Shown piece after piece: positions 7,941-14,002 of a stretch of 49,089 bases of DNA (position 1 is the stretch's first letter; the number at the start of each line of letters is the position of its first letter). The DNA lies in contig LYSV01000066.1 of the NCBI GenBank assembly GCA_001657315.1, positions 1 through 49,089 of the forward strand, written 5' to 3'. The notes beneath the pieces are model-generated. The model was not told the DNA's origin and did not search any database. It worked only from the letters and a program-made list of their open reading frames with translations. The DNA comes from Flammeovirgaceae bacterium BBD 1991-12 (lineage in GTDB: Bacteria; Bacteroidota; Bacteroidia; Cytophagales; Cyclobacteriaceae). Made by a program: the position numbers and the translations under genes.

Positions 7941-9128
7941 TCAATTTATTTCAAGAGCCAATATTTTATCCATTTGAAAAATTGACTGATTCTCGTTCAG
8001 TGCTAAAAGATCAAAGTCGTACTCACCGTGAATGTTAATATGTTGCCATGTCATAATTGAACCTGATTTGACAACACTTAAAATCTCTTGAAATCTTTCA
8101 TTTGATTCCGAATTGAGTAAAACATCTGAAATCTTTAGATAATTCCACAATACAACTGCATTCTGTATCAAATGCCTAGCTCCTATTGATATTTCTTGCT
8201 CTTCTTGACTGGCTTGTTTAAGCTCCTGGTTGTTTCCAAAGAAAATAGCTTTTGCAAATTGGTGTGACTGTTCTATTCTATTTAGAGCCTTTTCGGTTGA
8301 TTGTCTCAAGTTAATATCATCCAAATATTTCAATATAAAGATGGTTTTGTAAATCCTACCCACTTGTTTAAGAGCTTTATAAAGAGGATGCTGCTTCGAA
8401 TATGAGCTGAGTCTTTTTAAAATTCTCGATGCAGTAGTTCGTCTGAGTTTGATTGTTAAAATGACCCGAAGGATACTCTCCCATTGCTCTATTATAAGAT
8501 TTTCATCTATGTACTTTGGTGCGGTAGGTTTAATAGAAAAATCTTTTTGCTCATACAACTTTTTTGATTCTCTAAATGCGTAGAGCAATTGATCTTTATA
8601 GTTTTTAATTCTAGGCGCAAAAAAAACTCCTAACCCATTAGTAATAGCAAAAACTATCTCACTATACCCATGGGTATCAGTAGAATGAATGTCACTTTCA
8701 ACATCTTCATTGTGCATTAATCCATCTACGACGTATGCAGCTTCTCTCTCAGATGCGCTAATAACCGTATTGTAATAAAGCCTACTATAATCGTCAATAA
8801 AACTATATGCAGTTATTCCTTTGCCAGAACCAAAATACTTGTATGAATATGAAGCATTTATCGAGGGCACGGATACATTGAATTTTTGACCATCACTCGA
8901 TGTGTGAGTTTCTTCACTTCCTTTTTTGTATAATACAGGTAATGATAATTGATTTATGCAATCATTAATTTTAGCAATGGCACGATCAAGGTTTTCTTTG
9001 CTAAAATACCACTGAAGTAAATAGTTGAGCCTATCTAAACTAATGCCTTTTGATATTTTACTCATTCTTCTTATTCCAAGATTACAACCGAGAGCCATGA
9101 GAATGGCACGGAGCAAAAAAATCTGCAT
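7941..9128 (-). pseudogene. Tn3-family transposase, C-terminal fragment
   Basis: The 395-residue frame is the catalytic end of a Tn3-family transposase lacking roughly the first 580-600 residues. It begins in the conserved LGCNLGIRRMSK segment and keeps all three acidic residues in context: SSDGQKF, STDTHGYSEIVF and EEQEISIGARHL, plus the closing HGEYDFDL. The start codon is only the first ATG after the break at about 9110-9128, so no active enzyme is expected. It is a different lineage from the full-length transposase at 3677-6610. A truncated catalytic fragment that still binds ends cannot be excluded. Confidence 0.85.
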
Positions 9129-9264
9129 ACCTCGGGAAACGCAATGTGGCTTGACCCAAACGCTTTCTGGGGATTAGATGATTATTCATCGCATTTTGGG
9201 TAATAAACGGTCTACATTAAGGAATAAATCAAAACTTTTGTATGGAGACAAGAGTGAGATCTTC

Positions 9265-9291
9265 AATTAGTGCGACAGGGTCACACTAATT
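9265..9291. repeat. Palindrome 1 in Tn3 remnant
   Basis: AATTAGTGCGAC (9265-9276), AGG, then GTCACACTAATT (9280-9291); one mismatch in 12-bp arms. It shares a GAC...GTC core with the palindromes at 9585 and 9884. Confidence 0.6.
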
Positions 9292-9326
9292 CATCAGACG
9301 AGGAAGTACTAATCAATAATGTCAGG

Positions 9327-9501
9327 GAGTTGGGTAAAGGGTTGGGTATAAAATTAACTCAATAATACATTTTTGCAGTGTTTAGCCAGGAAAATGATCC
9401 AAGGTTGGGTAAAGGGTTGGGTATAAAACTTACTCAATAATACGTTTTTGCGGCGTTTAGCCAGGAAAATGACCCAAGGTTGGGTAAAGGGTTGGGTATA
9501 A
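9327..9501 (+). repeat. 75-bp tandem repeat, about 2.3 copies
   Basis: The 12-mer GTTGGGTAAAGG starts at 9329, 9404 and 9479, an exact 75-bp period. The unit contains GGGTTGGGTATAAA, CTCAATAATAC and TTTAGCCAGGAAAATGA, with scattered transitions between copies. There is no spacer pattern as in CRISPR. Confidence 0.9.
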
Positions 9502-9584
9502 ATTGTCCAGACGGTGTCTGACGGATTCAATGCCAAACAGAGTCTAAGTTCCGGAGACATTTTTATGGTAATTGGAAGTTTCAA

Positions 9585-9609
9585 ATTCGTGTGACACTGT
9601 CACACGAAT
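9585..9609. repeat. Palindrome 2 in Tn3 remnant
   Basis: ATTCGTGTGACA (9585-9596), a single C, and TGTCACACGAAT (9598-9609): perfect 12-bp arms round one base. No T-run follows, so it does not look like a simple terminator. Confidence 0.8.
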
Positions 9610-9678
9610 CAACATTTCTAGTAATCTGGTACACATAGCCTGATTGCGAAATATGGCCTACATTTGTTCAGAGCCATC

Positions 9679-9711
9679 ATACGGTTTGCCACCGAGTTAT
9701 CCATGAAGGTC
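9679..9711 (-). repeat. Third, partial Tn3 terminal repeat
   Basis: ACCGAGTTATCCATGAAGG (9691-9709) is identical to the outer half of the right terminal repeat at 10016-10051 and has the same orientation, while the inner half (ACGGTTTGCC) is diverged. This looks like an additional right end, as if two related elements were nested. Confidence 0.55.
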
Positions 9712-9883
9712 TACTACACAGGCCAAAAAGCTTTGTTCAAAACTCTTATATTGGAAATGAATATGGGGAGCAAATTACTACCGAAGAGTTCTGGGAAAGG
9801 GTATATCTATATAAAGATGGGCCTGTCTATGGGGACGAAATCTGTTTCGGGCTTGTTTTTTCTCCTTAGCATTTTGCTTTTGT

Positions 9884-9922
9884 AATTTCAATTGGTCAGA
9901 CAGTGTCTGACCAATTGAAATT
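9884..9922. repeat. Palindrome 3 in Tn3 remnant, 19-bp perfect arms
   Basis: Arms 9884-9902 and 9904-9922 are exact inverse complements around one G. The centre reads GTCAGACA, G, TGTCTGAC. A degenerate relative (GTCCAGAC, GGT, GTCTGAC) lies at about 9505-9522. Possible roles are a recombinase or repressor site, or a hairpin; no T-run follows directly. Confidence 0.85.
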
Positions 9923-10015
9923 CCGTTTAAGTAAAAGCTGTAGCAGAACTTAAATTCTCGATGCACCAAACTTTCAGTTTACTTAGATTCTTAATGCACT
10001 GTTCCAATAGCCAAT

Positions 10016-10051
10016 CTACGGAACTTTACTACCGAGTTATCCATGAAGGCC
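10016..10051 (-). repeat. Terminal inverted repeat, right end
   Basis: Reads CTACGGAACTTTACT towards the outer end GAAGGCC. It is the inverse complement of 7904-7939 with two mismatches. Confidence 0.75.
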
Positions 10052-10055
10052 TATT

Positions 10056-10077
10056 AAATAGCCGCCTGGCCAGCGCG
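10056..10077 (+). repeat. 22-bp direct repeat flanking the Tn3 remnant, right copy
   Basis: Identical to 7850-7871. Here the following sequence differs; ATAGCCG at 10058-10064 can pair with CGGCTAT further downstream (about 10109-10115), giving a larger hairpin than at the left copy. Confidence 0.6.
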
Positions 10078-10533
10078 CTAGGCTTACCCCACAGCTTGCC
10101 CTGACCATACGGCTATATAAAGTTTTTCCCAACGCGCTTTGTCACGCTTGTGGCGTGATTAGGCCAAACCCTGAACAAGAGATTTATCGTCAAATCTCTG
10201 GCGTTCTATTTTTCAGTATTCTGTACAATTGTACGGGTTGGTTTCAAATATGCTATTCTCAGGGCTTACGATTTGCCGCTAAAACACTTGTTGCCTGCGC
10301 TTTATTCTTTAAGCAGAATCTTACTATCAAAACGTCATCCCGGAAGAAGTAGCGCAGTGGATATCTGGGATCTATTAAGTCGCTTTGCTGAACGGTTATG
10401 AAGGGCTCACCCGTTGGCTGTCTTTTAATTGTGTTCGCAGTGCCCTCGTGCCGGGCAGGCAAATACTTTTGGCATTGGCCCAAAAGTATTCAAAAACCCT
10501 AGCCAAAATAATCACTATCAACCCACCAGCCTA

Positions 10534-10557
10534 CCCACGCCCGGTATTTTGGCGGGC
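10534..10557 (+). repeat. 24-bp dispersed sequence, copy 1
   Basis: Identical to 18063-18086. It contains GCCCG, nine bases, CGGGC and can fold into a small hairpin. Copy 2 lies at the point where the C39 exporter gene loses homology. Confidence 0.7.
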
Positions 10558-10599
10558 CAACGCTCATGAGGTTCTATTTAACATAATGTTTTTAAATTA

Positions 10600-11073
10600 T
10601 TATAAATCGGAAAAAGAATCTTCAAGTAGTAAATGATTTGGGTTAATAACAGGCAGTAAAAAACCACTAAAATCAGTAGCCTGAGTTCTATCTAGTATGA
10701 TTCCTCTACTTGTGGAATAAGCAATACCTGCTATTGTTGCCCCTAATTCTTGGGATATAGAAAAGTCGTTTTCCTCTGCTCCTTCTTCTCTATGAACAAA
10801 GTCAGTTAAGTTTTCAATATAAAAATAGAATTCAATGTGGTATTCACCTGAAACCCCTACATACTCCTCCTTATCGTTAAGACCCTTTATTTTGATGTAT
10901 AACCTAAATAGTTGTTGGTTTTCGTTAATATCAAAACCTGATTCAGATTTGAAACCCATTGAAAATGTTGAAATTTCTTGTTGTTCATCAATCCCCGAGA
11001 CTTCAAAGTGAGATTTTAATATTCTCACACCTTGAAGATGAATTTTATCTGGTGAGACTTTTGACTTGGTCAT
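10600..11073 (-). CDS. SecB-like chaperone of a toxin-antitoxin-chaperone system
   Basis: A 157-residue protein with a SecB-like pattern: alternating strands in the first ~95 residues (FRLYIKIKGL, YHIEFYFYIENL), then a helix with GATIAGIAYSTSRGIILDRT (about 110-130) and the closing FLLPVINPNHLL, close to SecB's ...RG.FP...L.PVNF ending. In known tripartite systems (M. tuberculosis HigB1-HigA1-Rv1957) a SecB-like protein shields the antitoxin and so controls the toxin. It is the third gene of an operon and its start overlaps the antitoxin stop at 11073. Without the context it could be called a general SecB, but the linkage argues for a dedicated chaperone. Confidence 0.7.
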   Translation of the reverse strand: MTKSKVSPDKIHLQGVRILKSHFEVSGIDEQQEISTFSMGFKSESGFDINENQQLFRLYIKIKGLNDKEEYVGVSGEYHIEFYFYIENLTDFVHREEGAEENDFSISQELGATIAGIAYSTSRGIILDRTQATDFSGFLLPVINPNHLLLEDSFSDL

Positions 11074-11468
11074 CAGGCTGTTTTTAATCCATCAATAAAC
11101 ACATTAGGCTTAGAGTTTCCATGCCATAATTCACTATTTTCTTTAGAAGTATTTACGCTAGAATGCACTTTGACCGGGACGAATTTTGTCACCGATTTGG
11201 TTTTTACCTTTTGCGGTGTTGTAATAATTTTTTCATCAAGTACAGCTTCAATTTTTGAAATACTGCGGATAGTAAAATTGTGAGTTCCTTGCATCCATTT
11301 ACTTATTTCAGATTCTTTTTTGCCCAATAAGTCAGATAAATCTCGTTGACTTCGACCCTGTTTTCTGAGTATCTCATGAATTTGGTTTACAATATCAAAC
11401 GAGTTATCTACAAAAGACTTCACGTCATTCGGCACTTGTTGTAATGCCTGATCAAATAGTTTACTCAT
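11073..11468 (-). CDS. HTH antitoxin with C-terminal chaperone-dependence tail
   Basis: A 131-residue antitoxin of the XRE/HigA kind. Residues ~25-85 form a helix-turn-helix domain (GRSQRDLSDLLGKKESEISKW). Residues ~86-131 are a Lys/Val/Ser-rich, probably disordered tail (PVKVHSSVN...LWHGNSKPNVF) with bulky hydrophobics, as in the ChAD segment that makes some antitoxins depend on a SecB-like chaperone. The gene overlaps the toxin by 4 nt (ATGA) and the chaperone by 1 nt. It would bind the toxin and repress the operon, probably at the inverted repeat at 11946-11968. Confidence 0.8.
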   Translation of the reverse strand: MSKLFDQALQQVPNDVKSFVDNSFDIVNQIHEILRKQGRSQRDLSDLLGKKESEISKWMQGTHNFTIRSISKIEAVLDEKIITTPQKVKTKSVTKFVPVKVHSSVNTSKENSELWHGNSKPNVFIDGLKTA

Positions 11469-11938
11469 GATGCTGTTCGATAGTTAAATTCTAATTCACC
11501 GCTCAATTGCCCTTTCTCTAATTTTAGTCTTCCATCATTTAAGCCCCAATAAACTTTTTTTGCTACATGGTTCATTAGTTCAAAGTGAGGAAAACAATCT
11601 GGTGAATTTTGTACTTTATTGGATGTCTTAACTCCTCCATTTCCTAGAATTAATGTTTCATCATTTATTCTGTAACAATATAGCCTTAGGGAATATCCAC
11701 TCTCTAGTGGAATTGCTTTAGCTTTTTTCTCAGGTCTAAAATAACGTTCCAATGAACCTGAACTACCAATTTTACGTATCCAATAAATAATAATGTTGAA
11801 ATCGTCTTTGTATTCATCGTTTGCTATGAATCTAGAGATAAAACGATCTGTTTCATTTTGTTTCTCATGCTTAAATCTTACTGTGTATATTTTAACAGTA
11901 GGATAATCCTTATACTTCTCAATTATGTAACGCTTCAC
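11465..11938 (-). CDS. Putative RelE/HigB-like toxin
   Basis: A 157-residue basic protein, first gene of the operon, starting with GTG at 11938. The middle reads like a ParE/RelE/HigB fold: FNIIIYWIRKIG and later SLRLYCYRINDETLILGNGGVKT (about 90-115), which resembles the R-l-y...d...il.ngG.K strand of RelE-type toxins. HigB members cut mRNA on the ribosome; that activity is only inferred here. The N-terminal strand (TVKIYTVRFKHE) and Cys/Phe-rich C-terminus make it longer than the usual ~100 residues. Coupling to an HTH gene and a SecB-like gene is the strongest support. Confidence 0.65.
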   Translation of the reverse strand: MKRYIIEKYKDYPTVKIYTVRFKHEKQNETDRFISRFIANDEYKDDFNIIIYWIRKIGSSGSLERYFRPEKKAKAIPLESGYSLRLYCYRINDETLILGNGGVKTSNKVQNSPDCFPHFELMNHVAKKVYWGLNDGRLKLEKGQLSGELEFNYRTAS

Positions 11939-11945
11939 CTATAAG

Positions 11946-11986
11946 TTAAGTTTTCAAATATAACTTAAAATCTATTCCAATTACAA
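11946..11986 (-). promoter_or_regulatory. Promoter and operator of the toxin-antitoxin-chaperone operon
   Basis: On the minus strand a perfect Bacteroidota -7 box TATATTTG (complement of 11955-11962) has TTG 21 nt upstream (complement of 11984-11986). An inverted repeat TTAAGTT (11946-11952) and AACTTAA (11962-11968) overlaps the -7 box, well placed for autorepression by the HTH antitoxin. The GTG start lies about 17 nt beyond the -7 box, leaving a very short leader. Confidence 0.55.
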
Positions 11987-12289
11987 TATTATCTACAGCA
12001 TACTTAATTAAACTAAAAGTATACAACAACTCTAAAGTCGTCAATTTTAGATATATTAATCTCATTACATGACCTTAATGAACTATATCTATCTGATTTA
12101 TTCTTTTCAAATTAATCTATTGCCAACAATTTTGAATTGCTAGCCCAAACATGATTTCTTTGAATTTTAAATAAATAGCCAAGACAAAAATTTTCAAACA
12201 CATTAGCTCCACTTATTGTGATGGTTCAAACCTAGTCATTTTAAAAAATTAGAACTTCTCGTCAAGTATCAAGTAGGTTGATTAATTAT
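11987..12289. other. AT-rich gap, nothing recognised
   Basis: I see no reading frame of note, repeat or strong hairpin between the toxin operon promoter and the first micro-ORF unit. Confidence 0.4.
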
Positions 12290-12486
12290 TCCCACACACA
12301 GGTCAAAGCAAAGTTCCGGTTGTTGGTTCGGGAAATACAAGGGTAAAATGAATCCAAGCCTTTTTAGCCTCCCTCCTGCTATCGCGCCATAAACCGGCTT
12401 GGCCCCTTGCATTTGCCTCAGTCCATCCGGGTGATCCGGCTTTCCCCGGTGCGGTTACTGGGGTGTCACTTTACTCTTTGTATATT

Positions 12487-12654
12487 ATGTATTGTTCTTA
12501 TTTGTTTCGTATTCGTTTGCTTGGCTGGTGGTGTTTTGGGGTGCGGTATCCGCGTTGTTCTTTCAGTCTCCGTAGTGCCTCTTTGGGCGGCATCAGGGAT
12601 TTTCACATCCGTGTTCTTTGGTATGAGTTATGTATCTCTCAGCTCCCTTTTTAG
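12487..12654 (+). CDS. Aromatic micro-ORF 1 (55 aa), unknown family
   Basis: A 55-residue frame beginning MYCSYLFRIR and ending VLWYELCISQLPF. I do not recognise it. It aligns with the three other micro-ORFs of the array: a G-W/Y pair (GWW at 13-15), a Pro-Arg core (PRCSF at 22-26), a later Gly, and a W-Y/F/L-E/Q ending. It is rich in Trp, Tyr, Phe, Cys and Arg, so a small basic membrane-active or RNA-binding peptide is conceivable. The ATG at 12487 follows TTTGTATATT; an in-frame GTG exists at 12463. The stop codon is part of the hairpin at 12641-12660. Confidence 0.45.
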   Translation: MYCSYLFRIRLLGWWCFGVRYPRCSFSLRSASLGGIRDFHIRVLWYELCISQLPF

Positions 12655-12660
12655 GGGGCT
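12641..12660 (+). terminator. Hairpin overlapping the stop of micro-ORF 1
   Basis: AGCTCCC (12641-12647) pairs with GGGGGCT (12654-12660) with one G-U. The following T-run is weak (TTAATCCTTT), so it may only attenuate transcription into micro-ORF 2. Confidence 0.45.
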
Positions 12661-12675
12661 TTAATCCTTTGCATT

Positions 12676-12852
12676 ATGAGAGATTCAGATTGTATTTTCT
12701 GCTTTCGTGTGGGTGGTGGTTATGTCTATGCCATCGTTCGTCCTCGGTTTGCTATAAAGTACCACTATCGTGTCTACCATGGCTGGTGCTATTTCTGTCA
12801 TGTCCAGTTTTGCTGGCTAGAGTTTGGTTTTCGCACGTTCCCTCCTTCATGA
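12676..12852 (+). CDS. Aromatic micro-ORF 2 (58 aa), unknown family
   Basis: A 58-residue frame from ATG 12676 to TGA 12850-12852. It contains GGGYVYAIVRPRFAIKYHYR and, later, HGWCYFCHV and CWLEFGFR. It is the most protein-like of the four, with regular alternation of basic and aromatic residues, four Cys and no disruption. It aligns to micro-ORFs 1, 3 and 4 at the G-Y, P-R, G and C/L-W-x-E-x-G positions. It starts 22 nt after the stop of micro-ORF 1 and ends in a good terminator. No function can be assigned. Confidence 0.5.
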   Translation: MRDSDCIFCFRVGGGYVYAIVRPRFAIKYHYRVYHGWCYFCHVQFCWLEFGFRTFPPS

Positions 12853-12863
12853 GGGATCTTTTT
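12839..12863 (+). terminator. Rho-independent terminator of unit 1
   Basis: TCCCTC (12839-12844) pairs with GAGGGA (12851-12856) over a six-base loop, followed by TCTTTTT. The stop codon of micro-ORF 2 (12850-12852) overlaps the hairpin. Confidence 0.7.
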
Positions 12864-13096
12864 GGTCATACCCAATAACACACCTTGATCTTTTTTTAGA
12901 ACTCCCACACGAGATCAAGCAAAGTTCCGGCTGTTGGTTCGGGAAATACAAGGGTAAAATGAATCCAAGCCTTTTTAACCTCCCTCCTGCCGTCACACCT
13001 TAAACCGGCTTGGCCCCTTGCATTTGCCTCAGTCCATCCGGGTGATCGGGCTTTCCCCGGTGTGGTTGCCGGGGGTTCACTTATACTTTGTTTATT

Positions 13097-13279
13097 ATGT
13101 CTACTCTTTATGAAGTTTATTGGCCGTTTCGCACGCCATTCCTCACGGGTTATATCTTTTTCGCAGTGGTTAAGCCGCCCGTGTTTTTCAAGTTGGTCCG
13201 TTGTTGGCATCAGGGCTATTATATCTATTACATCGGTTTCCTATGGTTTGAGTTCGGCATCTCTAGGCTCCCTTTCTAG
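13097..13279 (+). CDS. Aromatic micro-ORF 3 (60 aa), unknown family
   Basis: A 60-residue frame beginning MSTLYEVYWPFR and ending GFLWFEFGISRLPF. The middle has TGYIFFAVVKPPVFFK and WHQGYYIYYI. It occupies the same place after the leader as micro-ORF 1, and the ATG sits in the same TTTATTATG context. Its end aligns residue for residue with micro-ORF 4 (FLW.x..G..RLPF), with synonymous changes at Leu, Gly and Phe codons beside several conservative replacements. Its terminal hairpin is degenerate, so it is probably co-transcribed with micro-ORF 4. Confidence 0.5.
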   Translation: MSTLYEVYWPFRTPFLTGYIFFAVVKPPVFFKLVRCWHQGYYIYYIGFLWFEFGISRLPF

Positions 13280-13307
13280 GCTTATGTTCATTTTAATCTT
13301 GCTTGCT

Positions 13308-13487
13308 ATGTATAGTCGTTACGTATTTCTTAGGTATGTCCGTACTCGTTGGGTTAGCGGGTGGCTGTATGTTATGGTGCATCCACGGTGTTCATTCCGT
13401 TTGCTGTTTAAATGGGATGGCGGGATGTATGATTATCGTATCTATTTCCTCTGGTATCAGGTCGGTATGGCTAGGCTCCCTTTTTAG
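13308..13487 (+). CDS. Aromatic micro-ORF 4 (59 aa), unknown family
   Basis: A 59-residue frame from ATG 13308 (alternative in-frame ATG 13284), beginning MYSRYVFLRYVR and ending YFLWYQVGMARLPF. It shares MYxxY and PRCSF (about 27-31) with micro-ORF 1 and the FLW...G..RLPF end with micro-ORF 3. It contains GWLYVMVHPRCSF and WDGGMYDYRI. The stop TAG (13485-13487) lies in the terminator hairpin. No known family is recognised. Confidence 0.5.
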   Translation: MYSRYVFLRYVRTRWVSGWLYVMVHPRCSFRLLFKWDGGMYDYRIYFLWYQVGMARLPF

Positions 13488-13498
13488 GGAGCTTTTTT
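13475..13498 (+). terminator. Rho-independent terminator of unit 2
   Basis: GCTCCC (13475-13480), a six-base loop, GGGAGC (13487-13492) and six T residues. This is a strong terminator; it closes the array and also includes the stop of micro-ORF 4. Confidence 0.8.
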
Positions 13499-13510
13499 GG
13501 TCGTTCTATA

Positions 13511-13891
13511 TCAGAGTTCTTGAATCATTTTCTCGAAAGCATATTGATCTCTGAACTCATGGATGGTATACTTATTCAAATTAATGCCATACTCGATGTG
13601 CTTAATCGCAGAATCAGTGAAAAGCTGGTTCGGTTCTTTCCAAACCGTTGATGGGAATAGGTACTTTTGTGGTTTGATGCCGTCTGAGAATATGACTAGC
13701 CCAATCCAAAGGTCGTCTCTTAACCCTTGTTCCAGATCATCTTTTCTTATGAAAGCATAGTTAGTTTTCGCAAGGTTGATTTGTCGGCAAAGAATATCAA
13801 ACTCCGGTTTTTCTTTGGAGACATTATATGTGGTGGACTCCCCTACTCTATTATGTATCCTGAAATTAGCTCCTTTATGATTTAAATAACC
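13511..13891 (-). pseudogene. C-terminal fragment of an unknown (DUF4365-like?) protein
   Basis: An open frame of 126 codons without a usable start, bounded upstream by a stop at 13892-13894. It reads like the end of a real soluble protein: FIRKDDLEQGLRDDLWIGLV, SDGIKPQKYLFPSTVW, HIEYGINLNKYTIHEF and a final FEKMIQEL. The strand-loop-strand with a lone Lys/Asp pair recalls DUF4365-type nuclease-fold proteins, but I am not sure. The absence of any ATG or GTG in the first 100 codons indicates a decapitated gene. Confidence 0.55.
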
Positions 13892-13903
13892 TCACTCTAA
13901 GAT

Positions 13904-14002
13904 TTACATAATAGTCCGTATTGGCGTCCTCTCATAGTTCTGAGCAAAAATGGGCGTTATTCCTAATATGATAATTATAGAAATAGAAGCGGTTCTTTTC
14001 AT
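13904..14002 (-). pseudogene. Signal-peptide fragment of a lost secreted protein
   Basis: Thirty-two codons from ATG 14002: MKRTASISIIIILGITPIFA, then QNYERTPIRTIM and a stop. The first 20 residues are a textbook signal peptide with cleavage after IFA. It probably is the 5' stub of a secreted protein whose body is gone; its break lies next to the truncated fragment at 13511-13891. Confidence 0.5.

Larger units (their letters stand above)
7904..10051. mobile_element. Decayed Tn3-family element with intact terminal inverted repeats
   Basis: 36-bp inverted repeats at 7904-7939 and 10016-10051 (GGCCTTCA at the outer ends, GTTCCGTAG at the inner ends) differ at only two positions. The left one sits directly beyond the stop of a truncated Tn3 transposase, the normal place for a Tn3 terminal repeat. 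The flanking 5-mers (GATTT and TATTA) do not match, so there is no visible target duplication. The rest of the interior (9129-10015) has no gene but carries 75-bp tandem repeats and four palindromes. A third, partial terminal repeat lies at 9679-9711. Confidence 0.75.
10052..10599. other. Non-coding stretch rich in hairpins and dispersed-repeat pieces
   Basis: No gene is supported. It contains the second copy of the 22-bp direct repeat (10056-10077), a hairpin TCACGC/GCGTGA near 10141-10158, an 11-bp stem AATACTTTTGG/CCAAAAGTATT (10462-10472 with 10480-10490), and at 10534-10557 a 24-bp sequence that recurs exactly at the break of the C39 exporter gene (18063-18086). Its open frames look like chance readings of repeats. 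Confidence 0.55.
12290..12900 (+). repeat. Micro-ORF unit 1: conserved leader plus two small ORFs and terminator
   Basis: First of two tandem units. Positions ~12292-12486 match ~12902-13096 at about nine in ten bases, with runs such as GGTTCGGGAAATACAAGGGT and CCTTGCATTTGCCTCAGTCC identical. The leader holds short hairpins (CCGG, five bases, CCGG near 12427-12440). After the leader, DNA similarity to unit 2 drops but two short coding frames keep recognisable peptide similarity. The plus strand is very T-rich and A-poor from 12460 on. Confidence 0.75.
12902..13500 (+). repeat. Micro-ORF unit 2: conserved leader plus two small ORFs and terminator
   Basis: Second tandem unit, offset about 610 bp from the first. 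The leader (about 12902-13096) is nearly identical to that of unit 1. Near its end a TTG (about 13066) and TATACTTTG (about 13084-13092) make an imperfect Bacteroidota promoter directly upstream of micro-ORF 3, so the leader could be a promoter or regulatory region rather than an RNA. Confidence 0.75.

Noticed and set aside
9327-9501. CRISPR array
   Set aside because: The repeats are contiguous 75-bp copies without unique spacers, and there is no cas gene in the window.
9664-9885. 73-codon frame starting within the extra Tn3 end
   Set aside because: It runs from a terminal-repeat copy into a palindrome region with no recognisable domain; probably chance.
10155-10636. Several 65-83-codon frames (10155-10352, 10385-10636)
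   Set aside because: They read through hairpins and dispersed-repeat pieces, have no protein-like pattern, and the last one overlaps the SecB-like gene antisense.
12896-13210. Minus-strand gene across the second leader (104 codons)
   Set aside because: The matching frame in the first leader has a stop upstream and no start codon. Similarity follows DNA identity of the repeat, and the changes do not favour synonymous sites.
13062-13487. One 141-codon gene covering micro-ORF 3 and 4
   Set aside because: Its first half reads across the leader and micro-ORF 3 in a different frame. Only the last ~59 codons share the peptide pattern, so a start at 13308 is more likely.
12460-13500. Diversity-generating retroelement variable repeats
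   Set aside because: The plus strand is A-poor, which prompted the idea, but there is no reverse transcriptase, no template/variable repeat pair with A-specific changes and no C-type lectin target.
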